In this document: positions 46,714-52,868 of the stretch, piece by piece | Numbering within the stretch: the stretch's first letter is position 1 | Layout of the letters: each line of letters opens with the position of its first letter | Assembly (NCBI RefSeq): GCF_016653615.1 | Contig: NZ_CP067393.1 | Location: 1,317,673-1,381,672 of the forward strand | Origin: Entomomonas asaccharolytica | Lineage (GTDB): Bacteria > Pseudomonadota > Gammaproteobacteria > Pseudomonadales > Pseudomonadaceae | DNA length: 64,000 nucleotides | Reading direction: 5' to 3' | The notes under the pieces: generated by a model | The model's database searches: none | What the model was told of the DNA's origin: nothing | Seen by the model: the letters and a program-made list of their open reading frames with translations, nothing else | Translations under genes and position numbers: made by a program

Positions 46714-47472
46714 TTAAGGGGCACTCTCTTGTAATCTTTTTAAATCGAGAGTTGCCATTAGGTAACCGTTATCAAGAGCTTTTTTATACCAGTATATTGC
46801 ACTATCTAGGTCGTTTAGTTTCTTTTCATAAATATAAGCAATATTAGCCATTGCATACATATTACCTTTTTCAGCAGCTTTTTTATACCATACTATAGCT
46901 AGTTCATAATCCTGTTTAACATATATTCCCCACTCATATAGGGAACCCATATTATATATGGCTTGAATATTACCTTTATCAATAGCCTTTTTATACCATG
47001 CCAAAGCTTGTTCACTACTATGTTTGACACCTTCACCTTGAGAATACATATAACCAATATTATACATAGCTGTGCTATTTTCTTTGTCTACACCTTTTAG
47101 ATACCATTGCATAGCTTGATCGTAATCTTGTGTTACTCCATAACCTTCTTTATACAAATAAGCAATATAATTGATGGCCTCTGTATATCCGTTATCATTA
47201 GCTTTTAAAAACCATTGCATAGCTTGTTGATAATCTTTCTGAAAATAATAGACAAGACCAACATGAGCCATAGCTTTACTATTTCCTTTATCTGCTGCCT
47301 TAAGATACCAAGGTAAAGCTTGCTGATAATCTTTTTGTTTAAAATGACTTTCAGCCTTAATCATAATCTCATCAATAGATTGATCATCATTTCCATAACT
47401 AATAGAACTAAAACAAACAACTATTAAACTAGCTAAAAGGAAATTTAATAGTTTAATAAATATAGTTTTCAT
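46714..47472 (-). CDS. Secreted Sel1-repeat protein
   Basis: The 252-aa protein has a signal peptide (LLNFLLASLIVVCFSSISYG) and about six Sel1-type repeats of 36 residues (e.g. DYQQALPWYLKAADKGNSKA, DYDQAMQWYLKGVDKENSTA, DYELAIVWYKKAAEKGNMYA). Such solenoids mediate protein-protein contacts in the periplasm. It is the last of three minus-strand cargo genes opposing the ICE backbone. Confidence 0.9.
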   Translation of the reverse strand: MKTIFIKLLNFLLASLIVVCFSSISYGNDDQSIDEIMIKAESHFKQKDYQQALPWYLKAADKGNSKAMAHVGLVYYFQKDYQQAMQWFLKANDNGYTEAINYIAYLYKEGYGVTQDYDQAMQWYLKGVDKENSTAMYNIGYMYSQGEGVKHSSEQALAWYKKAIDKGNIQAIYNMGSLYEWGIYVKQDYELAIVWYKKAAEKGNMYAMANIAYIYEKKLNDLDSAIYWYKKALDNGYLMATLDLKRLQESAP

Positions 47473-47530
47473 AGAATACCTTGGTTTTTTAAAGTATTTA
47501 TTTAGTCATAAAACAGTTGTATTAAAGGTA

Positions 47531-47547
47531 TGTTAACAGTGTTAACA
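47531..47547. repeat. TGTTAACA double site 8
   Basis: TGTTAACA-g-TGTTAACA, between the stop of the zinc-ribbon gene and the Sel1 gene start (58 bp upstream of the Sel1 ATG). Confidence 0.85.
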
Positions 47548-47566
47548 AAAAAAGAGTAAGAAAAAA

Positions 47567-47821
47567 CTATTTAATATCATAACAGCCAGTAGAAGAATCA
47601 ACCTCAAGTTCTCCATCAGCACCTATAGGATACTCTGTTTGTATTAAGGTTATATTAATTGAGTTACCACATTTAGGACACTTTGTATCTATTGAGACCC
47701 AATAATTAATACTAGGTCCCATGTCACAGTCAGAATCAAAATCTTGGTCAAACTCCCAATCGTTAAGATCTTCGGTTCCTTCAGTATTACACTTGTTACA
47801 TTTAAAAGTTATATTAGTCAT
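47567..47821 (-). CDS. Small zinc-ribbon protein
   Basis: The 84-aa protein has two CxxC pairs (FKCNKCNTEG near residue 7, CPKCGNS near 50) forming a probable zinc ribbon, with a very acidic segment between (DLNDWEFDQDFDSDCDMG). No more specific family. Flanked by TGTTAACA sites at both ends. Confidence 0.65.
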   Translation of the reverse strand: MTNITFKCNKCNTEGTEDLNDWEFDQDFDSDCDMGPSINYWVSIDTKCPKCGNSINITLIQTEYPIGADGELEVDSSTGCYDIK

Positions 47822-47834
47822 TGAGTCTATCCCC

Positions 47835-47851
47835 TGTTAACAGTGTTAACA
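47835..47851. repeat. TGTTAACA double site 9
   Basis: TGTTAACA-g-TGTTAACA, 13 bp upstream of the zinc-ribbon gene's ATG (minus strand) and seven bases after the stop of the P-loop gene. Confidence 0.85.
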
Positions 47852-47858
47852 GCAAAAA

Positions 47859-48320
47859 TTACTTATCCATATTCTTTTTTACATAATAATCTACAAGTCC
47901 TTTGAGCATTTCAGCCATTTCTTGATTTTTTTCTAGCTGCTCTTGTTCATCTTCAGTTAATTTGATTTTCATAATTTGTACAAAATGAGCCGAATTATTT
48001 AATGCTTCTTGTTTTGCTAGGGCAACTCTTTGTTCACCATAATTTTGGCCTAATCGAACAGATATAATACAAATGTCACATTTATGTTTAATGCAGTAAG
48101 CAAAGTTTTCTCTGATGAAATCAGTATGATCACCACATGTAGCTATACCTATATTTAAACCATGATAATTATTAATAACCATTTTTCTATCATAATCATT
48201 AGCCTGATACTTTTCTGCTTTATCTATGTCATAGTTTGGATCTAGTAGTTTAACCAATTGTAAAAGTGTTTTTGATTTACCTCTAAAATTAAGACCAGTG
48301 AGCGCAATAACTGTTTTCAT
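47859..48320 (-). CDS. Small P-loop protein
   Basis: The 153-aa protein starts MKTVIALTGLNFRGKSKTL; GLNFRGKS is a Walker A (GxxxxGKS). A later hydrophobic strand (CDICIISVRL) could hold the Walker B acidic residue, but none is clear. The middle carries GIATCGDHTDF and the C-terminus is a charged helix. It resembles small nucleotide kinases or GTP-binding proteins in size, but I assign no family. First gene of the minus-strand cargo group. Confidence 0.6.
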   Translation of the reverse strand: MKTVIALTGLNFRGKSKTLLQLVKLLDPNYDIDKAEKYQANDYDRKMVINNYHGLNIGIATCGDHTDFIRENFAYCIKHKCDICIISVRLGQNYGEQRVALAKQEALNNSAHFVQIMKIKLTEDEQEQLEKNQEMAEMLKGLVDYYVKKNMDK

Positions 48321-48360
48321 AATAAAAAATCCCTATTTATTGAGTTTATTGAAATAAGAC

Positions 48361-48389
48361 TTGTCAGTTAAATATTATTTTAACATAAT
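48361..48389 (+). promoter_or_regulatory. Sigma-70-like promoter at the start of the structured non-coding region
   Basis: TTGTCA (48361-48366), a 17-bp spacer and CATAAT (48384-48389), each one base from consensus. A degenerate TGTTAACC-A-CGTTGACT copy of the ICE palindrome starts at 48394, at the predicted transcription start, as at the next promoter. Confidence 0.55.
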
Positions 48390-48395
48390 AAACAT

Positions 48396-48590
48396 GTTAA
48401 CCACGTTGACTACTAACGTCATTTAGTAGTACCCCTGAACTGATAACTTTATCGATGGCTCGTGTCGGTTATTAGTTCAAACCTAAGACCGAAAAAGCTT
48501 CAGGTGGGTCGGTCGGTGCTTAAATGTAGTTTAAGGATTGAAGCTTTATTCTCTGAGGGTATTTTGGTTAATACCCATTTATTCTTTGAT
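48396..48590 (+). ncRNA. Candidate structured RNA with four successive hairpins
   Basis: No coding frame is visible. From the 5' end: TACTA/TAGTA; GAACTGATAAC (48437-48447) with GTTATTAGTTC (48468-48478), 11 bp with one G-U; AAAGCTTCA (48494-48502) with TGAAGCTTT (48539-48547), enclosing CTTAAA/TTTAAG (48519-48535); and GGGTATT (48557-48563) with AATACCC (48570-48576), followed by the U-rich ATTTATTCTTT. A promoter-like sequence lies just upstream. An RNA of about 180 nt is predicted; an origin of transfer or replication is an alternative. I recognise no known RNA family. Confidence 0.5.
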
Positions 48591-48599
48591 TTATATTTA

Positions 48600-48960
48600 T
48601 TATAAATATTATCTAGGTGGATGCTTTAAAAATTTTTATTGAGAGTTTTTAAAGCATCCACTTGGATGCTATTCAGATCCAGGCCTAACTGGATAAACAT
48701 TTAGGAACCTTTTGTGCCAATTGAGGTGCCAGCTGGATACTAGGTCCAGATAATTGATCAGCTACACATAGGATCAATGGTTGAAAATACTGACAGCGAT
48801 GATAACTGGATAATGATTGACGAGGGATTATTTGGTTTATTTGAGCTAATCATGTAAACATACTTTGTAGCTTTTTTCTGAAAATTGGTTAATTACTTTA
48901 CAAACTTGAATTGCCAATCTATTTTATATCAAGGCTACAGGCTTTAATTAGCACAGTCTT
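48600..48960. other. Non-coding region with further inverted repeats
   Basis: A perfect 16-bp inverted repeat with a 13-base loop (GTGGATGCTTTAAAAA at 48617-48632 with its complement at 48646-48661) is followed by ATCCAG/CTGGAT (48677-48694), CTGGA/TCCAG (48733-48749) and ATTGATC/GATCAAT (48753-48778). GTGCCA also occurs twice (about 48715 and 48727). No frame with a start signal is visible. Candidate functions are oriT, oriV or continuation of a long structured RNA. Confidence 0.5.
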
Positions 48961-48982
48961 TCAAATTATTTTAAAAAAATGC

Positions 48983-49010
48983 TTGACAAGTGTTTTTTTA
49001 TAGATATAAA
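48983..49010 (+). promoter_or_regulatory. Sigma-70-like promoter for the leader-controlled gene array
   Basis: TTGACA (48983-48988, consensus -35), 16-bp spacer, TATAAA (49005-49010). Predicted start near 49017. A 17-bp imperfect palindrome, TGTTAGCGTTGCTAACA (49025-49041), related to the ICE TGTTAACA sites, lies just downstream, in an operator position. Confidence 0.7.
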
Positions 49011-49016
49011 TATTAG

Positions 49017-49165
49017 GCATGGATTGTTAGCGTTGCTAACAAAACCTGCCCAGTGAACCATCGATCTTCAAGGTTCAGTACAACGTAGTTGTATGGTCAC
49101 ATAAAGTCGATAAAAGCGCACGGTAGCATCGACGATTACTAAACTGAGTAATGTGTGCTTCTTTT
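49017..49165 (+). ncRNA. Structured 5' leader with mutually exclusive hairpins
   Basis: Successive hairpins: TGTTAGC/GCTAACA; TGAACC (49054) with GGTTCA (49072); TACAAC-gta-GTTGTA (49079-49093); then two competing structures. GTCGAT (49106-49111) can pair with ATCGAC (49128-49133); alternatively AAGCGCAC (49114-49121) pairs with GTGTGCTT (49153-49160), enclosing ATTACT/AGTAAT, and is followed by CTTTTCT. The second looks like an attenuator-type terminator and the first may compete with it. It could be a free small RNA or an attenuation leader for the downstream genes. Confidence 0.5.
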
Positions 49166-49235
49166 CTACAAATTCTATTTAGCTTATTGCATGAAATGTG
49201 TATAAGTTATTTCATTGAAATTCCATTAAAGAATA

Positions 49236-49319
49236 CCGAATGGGGAAACTTTTTTCCTCATAAAGGAATTCATGTTTCTCCTTTATTTATTTTATTTAAG
49301 TTTTATATTGGAGAGACAA
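49236..49319 (+). promoter_or_regulatory. Repeated two-hairpin leader, copy 1
   Basis: The most diverged copy: hairpin 1 is weak (GGGGAAAC region at 49242 with TTTTCC), but hairpin 2 is clear: GTTTCTCC (49274-49281) pairs with GGAGAGAC around 49310-49317, the ribosome-binding site of the gene at 49320. Confidence 0.6.
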
Positions 49320-49577
49320 ATGGCAGATTTAGTGAATGAAATTAAATTGAAATCAAATATTGTTAAGTTATTGACTAGATCAAGCGATCCTGAGTCAAAA
49401 CAAACAGTATTAAAGTTTCAAGAAATGATTGTAACTGATGTAGTTAATTTGGCTTATAAGGATGTGATTGAAAATAATCACAGAGATCTTGAGCAATTAG
49501 ATACATTAGGAATAAGTAAGCTTTATGAACTTGAAAAAGCTCGCTTACAAAGTGGAAGTTTTGCTATAGCGTGTTAA
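49320..49577 (+). CDS. Small hypothetical protein, first gene of the leader array
   Basis: The 85-aa protein begins MADLVNEIKLKSNIVKLL; the ATG at 49320 is chosen because GGAGAGAC of the repeated leader lies directly upstream. It is predicted all-helical (DVVNLAYKDVIENNHRDLEQLDTL). No family recognised. Its stop codon (TAA at 49575) lies inside TGTTAACA site 10. Confidence 0.65.
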   Translation: MADLVNEIKLKSNIVKLLTRSSDPESKQTVLKFQEMIVTDVVNLAYKDVIENNHRDLEQLDTLGISKLYELEKARLQSGSFAIAC

Positions 49578-49588
49578 CACTGTTAACA
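49572..49588. repeat. TGTTAACA double site 10
   Basis: TGTTAACA-c-TGTTAACA; its first TAA is the stop codon of the preceding gene. It lies about 40 bp before the next repeated leader. Confidence 0.85.
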
Positions 49589-49628
49589 GCAAAATGAACT
49601 AAAAATTTTTTATAAAATTGTTTTTGAA

Positions 49629-49691
49629 CCCAATTGGGGAAATACTTTCCCTTTGGGATTAGTCTTTCTCCAATTTTTTTTGAGAAATATT
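49629..49691 (+). promoter_or_regulatory. Repeated two-hairpin leader, copy 2 (before DUF3577 gene)
   Basis: Hairpin 1: CCCAA (49629) ... GGGAAA-tac-TTTCCC ... TTGGG (to about 49656). Hairpin 2: TTTCTCCA (49665-49672) can pair with TGAGAAA (49681) or, better, with TGGAGAAA at the duplicated start (49719-49726). From memory a DUF3577 RNA motif has been proposed by comparative genomics; this copy may correspond to it. Confidence 0.75.
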
Positions 49692-50300
49692 ATGAGTAAT
49701 CGAACTCTACAAGCTATTTGGAGAAATATCATGACTAATCAAACTCAACAAACTACTCAATACTTCAACGTTCACACTACTGGTCTTGGTTATGTAAACC
49801 GTATTCGTGAAGTAAAACCTGAAAATGGTGGTAAGCCATTTTGGTCTTGTACTGTTGCAGTATTAAGAGGTGCATCTGATAACGTTAAGTATACCTATAT
49901 CGACTGTCGTGTTTCTGGTGAAGAAGCGTTAAGTTTAGTTAAACGCCTTAAAAAGACAGTTGATGAAGCTATCAAAGAGGGTAAGGCTGAACCAAAGCTA
50001 TTAATCGGCTTTACTATTGGCGATATCTATCCTGAATCATTTACTTATGAATCAGGCGATAAAAAAGGTAAAACTGGTGTAAATATCAAAGGTAGACTAC
50101 TTCGTATATCTTCTATCAAAAAAGATGGTGAAACAGTTTATCAAGCACCTAAGAAAGAGGAAGCTGATCCAGAAGTTCCAGTAGATAATATTCCTGCTGA
50201 ACAAATAGAACAAGCTCAACTTCAAAATGATGTTCCAACAACTCCAGCACCTTCTGAGCAACCTGCTCAAGAAGAAGCTGAAGAAATGGCAGCATTTTAA
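49692..50300 (+). CDS. DUF3577/STY4534-family ICE replication protein
   Basis: The 202-aa protein contains the DUF3577 core: TQYFNVHTTGLGYVNRIREV (about 24-43), FWSCTVAVLRGASDNVKYTYIDCRV (in pieces, about 52-76), LLIGFTIGDIYPESF (about 100), NIKGRLLRIS, and an acidic Pro/Glu/Gln-rich tail. It resembles an OB-fold DNA-binding protein. Two starts exist: 49692 and 49731, each with its own ribosome-binding site, created by a 39-bp tandem duplication; the second is the one homologous to the other leaders. A strong terminator follows. Confidence 0.88.
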   Translation: MSNRTLQAIWRNIMTNQTQQTTQYFNVHTTGLGYVNRIREVKPENGGKPFWSCTVAVLRGASDNVKYTYIDCRVSGEEALSLVKRLKKTVDEAIKEGKAEPKLLIGFTIGDIYPESFTYESGDKKGKTGVNIKGRLLRISSIKKDGETVYQAPKKEEADPEVPVDNIPAEQIEQAQLQNDVPTTPAPSEQPAQEEAEEMAAF

Positions 50301-50317
50301 TTAACTATTAATAATCA

Positions 50318-50340
50318 AGGCCTCTTCTGAGGCCTTTTTA
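50318..50340 (+). terminator. Rho-independent terminator after the DUF3577 gene
   Basis: AAGGCCTC-ttct-GAGGCCTT followed by Ts: a perfect 8-bp stem with tetraloop. It implies that the following leader and gene depend on read-through or on their own promoter. Confidence 0.88.
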
Positions 50341-50352
50341 TTATAAATTTAA

Positions 50353-50430
50353 CCCATTGGGGAAATATTCTTTCCCTTATGGAAATAGTGTTTCTCCAGT
50401 ACTTAATTTTTTATTTATTGGAGAATGACC
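50353..50430 (+). promoter_or_regulatory. Repeated two-hairpin leader, copy 3
   Basis: Hairpin 1 has outer arms CCAT/ATGG (instead of CCCAA/TTGGG) around GGGAAA/TTTCCC. Hairpin 2: TTCTCC(A) at about 50391 pairs with (T)GGAGAA at 50419-50425, the ribosome-binding site. Confidence 0.75.
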
Positions 50431-50898
50431 ATGACTGATTTAACAAGAAGAGAAGTACAGCAAGCTTTTAATACCTATATGAGTAAGCGATATGATACTT
50501 GTCCAGATATTAGAGGTTGTAGTTTTCCTTTGCCTAGTAAGAGTAAAGCTTTAGCACCAGGTAGACATATCGTCATTAATACAGGTGTATTTGAGAAGGA
50601 GCAAGGTTTTGTAGAGTTAAGTGAAGATTTTTGCTCACAAATGTCTAAACCTAGTAAGCATTTTGATAGAAAGACAAGAGCTTGGTTTGTAGGTCAATAT
50701 TACATGGGGCAGTATAAAAAGGTTTTTTCTTTTTCAATAAGGTGTTCACCTTATTTCACAGGAGAAGATGCTCCATATGCCGCTGAAGCTCTTGCCAGAA
50801 AATGTAGAAAATTTGGCTACATTGAAGCTTTAAAAAAAGAGGGGTTATATGACGATTTTATTAACAATGTGAACACTGTTATTGATAGTAAAATATAA
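50431..50898 (+). CDS. Hypothetical protein, paralogue family A, member 1
   Basis: The 155-aa protein shares a core with the gene at 52869: LAPGRH-I, then QGFV-LS---C--MS-P, then a Tyr-rich strand region and IRCSPY before a helical end (ARKCRKFGYIEALKKEGLYDDF). It carries about 50 extra N-terminal residues. I choose the ATG at 50431, following GGAGAATGACC of the leader; an ATG six bases earlier overlaps the ribosome-binding site. No known family. The ORF ends just before leader copy 4. Confidence 0.7.
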   Translation: MTDLTRREVQQAFNTYMSKRYDTCPDIRGCSFPLPSKSKALAPGRHIVINTGVFEKEQGFVELSEDFCSQMSKPSKHFDRKTRAWFVGQYYMGQYKKVFSFSIRCSPYFTGEDAPYAAEALARKCRKFGYIEALKKEGLYDDFINNVNTVIDSKI

Positions 50899-50911
50899 CA
50901 CTTACTTTAAT

Positions 50912-50968
50912 CCCAAGGGAAATTTCTTCTCTTGGGAAGGTATTTCCCTGTTATTTTGGAGAAATACC
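50912..50968 (+). promoter_or_regulatory. Repeated two-hairpin leader, copy 4
   Basis: Hairpin 1: CCCAAG-ggAAAtttcttct-CTTGGG. Hairpin 2: GGTATTTC (50939-50946) pairs with GAAATACC (50961-50968), perfect over 8 bp and abutting the ATG. The spacer between arms is the shortest of the set. Confidence 0.8.
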
Positions 50969-51466
50969 ATGTTTTTAAAAATTGTTGTTCAAGAAAGTAG
51001 GGTTAAATCTAAAACTATTGGAGCAAAGGTTAAAACAGATATTGAAGGTGGTATAACTTACGCTCAACATCAAGTTAAATCTATGCTTTCTTATTTAATT
51101 GATAACAAAGTAATACAACCCAAGTTAGTAAAGTTAGTAGCATTTATAGAGGGACCAAAAGTTGTGCCAGGTGTATCCTCATTAATAGAGGCTACTGTTG
51201 TTTCAGGTAAAATTTTAGAAACAGGAGACATCCAATGGATGATACCTCCAGTTACTAAAGAGGCTGAAGATGCTCTATTTAGGAGTATGCAAAAGCTTGA
51301 AAAAGATCCTGATTTAAAAAATACTGATGAAGCTTTGTATTTACAAGGTTTTGATATTTTTTATAAATTTAGTGAACGTGTTGCTGAAGTCTTAAAAAAT
51401 CTTAATCAACCTATGTTGTATTTAGATATTAATAAGGTGGGTAGTGGCACTATTAAGCTCAAGTAA
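50969..51466 (+). CDS. Hypothetical protein, paralogue family B, member 1
   Basis: The 165-aa protein is a paralogue of the gene at 52187. Shared features: a Gln/His-rich helix early (THAQHQVKSML / AINHFQDQF region), KLVKLVAFIEGPKV / KVVSLFTYIGGKPI, then SLIEATVVSGKILETGDIQWM(I/L)P, AEDALF..M..LE.DP, LYLQGF...F.FS, and a C-terminal NQP(M/L)L--DI-K-G. No known family. Start fixed by the leader at 50969. Confidence 0.7.
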   Translation: MFLKIVVQESRVKSKTIGAKVKTDIEGGITYAQHQVKSMLSYLIDNKVIQPKLVKLVAFIEGPKVVPGVSSLIEATVVSGKILETGDIQWMIPPVTKEAEDALFRSMQKLEKDPDLKNTDEALYLQGFDIFYKFSERVAEVLKNLNQPMLYLDINKVGSGTIKLK

Positions 51467-51485
51467 TCATTCATTAAAAAACTTT

Positions 51486-51549
51486 CCTATGGGGAGATAC
51501 TTTCCCTAGGAACAGTATTTCTCCTTATTTTTTTATTTGGAGAAATAAT
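51486..51549 (+). promoter_or_regulatory. Repeated two-hairpin leader, copy 5
   Basis: Hairpin 1 outer arms are CCTA/TAGG, a compensated change from CCCAA/TTGGG, around GGGGA/TTTCCC. Hairpin 2: TATTTCTCC (about 51516-51524) pairs perfectly with GGAGAAATA (51539-51547) next to the ATG. Confidence 0.82.
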
Positions 51550-52086
51550 ATGTCAGTTTTAAACATTTCAAAAAACCAACAACCTATTAAGGTTTGTAAT
51601 GAGGAAACTACAACTCAAAGTTTAGAGGAAAAGCTACGTAAATTATTGGTCTATAAAAGGCTCTGTAGTCGAACAGATAATAGAAGGGCTGAAGCAAAAA
51701 TAAAGCATGATGTAGCTATATTTAAGCAGTTTAATATAGACTCGATAGATATATTTTACTTAGCAATACCTGAGACGTTAACTCAATATCCTAAGCTGTT
51801 TAAACAGTATGGATTATTAACATTTCATAACTATTCAGTGTTGAATGAATTAAATATTTTAGAGATAGACACTGGTTTTGTTATAGGTACAGTAACCTTT
51901 TTTAGAGGGTTTGGAATAAAAGATAGAGTACGATTATTGCGTGAATCTATTGAAAAATTCGATACTTATGATGAAGCAAGAGTGGCTTTAGAAACTACTA
52001 ATTGGACACAATGGGTGCTACTAGATAATTATGAAGAATCAATTATTGATACAAGTAATTATGATTGGTCACTTTTAAGAAAATAG
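51550..52086 (+). CDS. Hypothetical protein, centre of the leader array
   Basis: The 178-aa protein (MSVLNISKNQQPIKV...) has a basic helical N-terminal third (LEEKLRKLLVYKRLCSRTDNRRAEAKIKHD, in pieces) and a mixed C-terminal part. No paralogue in the window and no recognised family. Its neighbours on both sides belong to paralogue families B and A in mirror order. Confidence 0.65.
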   Translation: MSVLNISKNQQPIKVCNEETTTQSLEEKLRKLLVYKRLCSRTDNRRAEAKIKHDVAIFKQFNIDSIDIFYLAIPETLTQYPKLFKQYGLLTFHNYSVLNELNILEIDTGFVIGTVTFFRGFGIKDRVRLLRESIEKFDTYDEARVALETTNWTQWVLLDNYEESIIDTSNYDWSLLRK

Positions 52087-52111
52087 TCTTTTTTTAAATC
52101 AGAATGGCTAA

Positions 52112-52186
52112 CCCAATAGGGAAATACTTTCTCTATTGGGAAAGTGTTTTTCTAGTAATTAATTCGCTAATTATTGGAGAAAAATT
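52112..52186 (+). promoter_or_regulatory. Repeated two-hairpin leader, copy 6
   Basis: Hairpin 1: CCCAATAG-ggaaatacttt(ct)-CTATTGGG, extendable to about 13 bp. Hairpin 2: TTTTTCTAGTAATTA pairs through 15 positions with TAATTATTGGAGAAAAA (52169-52185) with a few wobbles or bulges; the arms changed together relative to other copies. Confidence 0.8.
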
Positions 52187-52771
52187 ATGTCTGTATATTC
52201 AAATAAACCAATGCATATTTGTGCTGAAGCATTTGAGACTATTGATAAGTTTGAAGGTTTTGGTGGAAATGTAATCGCTGATATTGAAAAAGCAATTAAT
52301 CATTTTCAAGATCAGTTCAAAGGTATTTATTTTCCTGTAATAACAGAAAATACCGTTATATTGCGACCAGACTTAAGGTCAAACATGATTAAACCTAAAG
52401 TGGTAAGTTTATTCACTTATATAGGGGGTAAACCTATCTCTGAAGGTGTTATTGAACTACTACGGGTCACGCTTTTATCAGGTGTTGTCTTAGAGAATGG
52501 TAATATTCAGTGGATGTTACCAATCACTGATGGACCTAATAATAATGATCCACGTATAGAAGAAGCTGAAAATGCATTGTATGAAAAGGTTCTTGAATTA
52601 GAACAAAATCCTTTTACAAGAATGAGTGACGAATTTTTGTATTTAAGAGGGTTTGAACCACATTTTCGTTTTAGTGGTGTTGTCAGAAAAGTATTAAATA
52701 AACTAAATCAACCATTATTAGTTTGTGATATTGATAAATCTGGCAACTATACAATCAAGCAAAGTCAATAA
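52187..52771 (+). CDS. Hypothetical protein, paralogue family B, member 2
   Basis: The 194-aa protein shares the family B core described for the gene at 50969 (e.g. LLRVTLLSGVVLENGNIQWMLP, in pieces; LYLRGFEPHFRFSGVVRKVLNKLNQPLL). It has a longer N-terminus (about 25 residues) with CAEAFETIDKFEGFGGN. No known family. The divergence from member 1 is large, so the duplication is not recent. Confidence 0.7.
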   Translation: MSVYSNKPMHICAEAFETIDKFEGFGGNVIADIEKAINHFQDQFKGIYFPVITENTVILRPDLRSNMIKPKVVSLFTYIGGKPISEGVIELLRVTLLSGVVLENGNIQWMLPITDGPNNNDPRIEEAENALYEKVLELEQNPFTRMSDEFLYLRGFEPHFRFSGVVRKVLNKLNQPLLVCDIDKSGNYTIKQSQ

Positions 52772-52789
52772 TACTTAGCTAATCATCAA

Positions 52790-52868
52790 CCCAATGGGGG
52801 AATACTTTCCCCTTGGGCTTGGTGTTTCTCCATTTTTTCATTTTATAAGTTAATTTTGGGGAAATACC
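52790..52868 (+). promoter_or_regulatory. Repeated two-hairpin leader, copy 7
   Basis: Hairpin 1: CCCAA-tg-GGGGAA-tac-TTTCCCC-TTGGG. Hairpin 2: GGTGTTTCTCC (52821-52831) pairs over 11 bp (two G-U) with GGGGAAATACC (52858-52868), ending at the ATG. The ribosome-binding site here is GGGG rather than GGAG, and the partner strand still pairs. Confidence 0.82.

Noticed and set aside
49151-49339. A 62-codon plus-strand frame
   Set aside because: It runs across the repeated leader and the true start at 49320 and has no ribosome-binding site.
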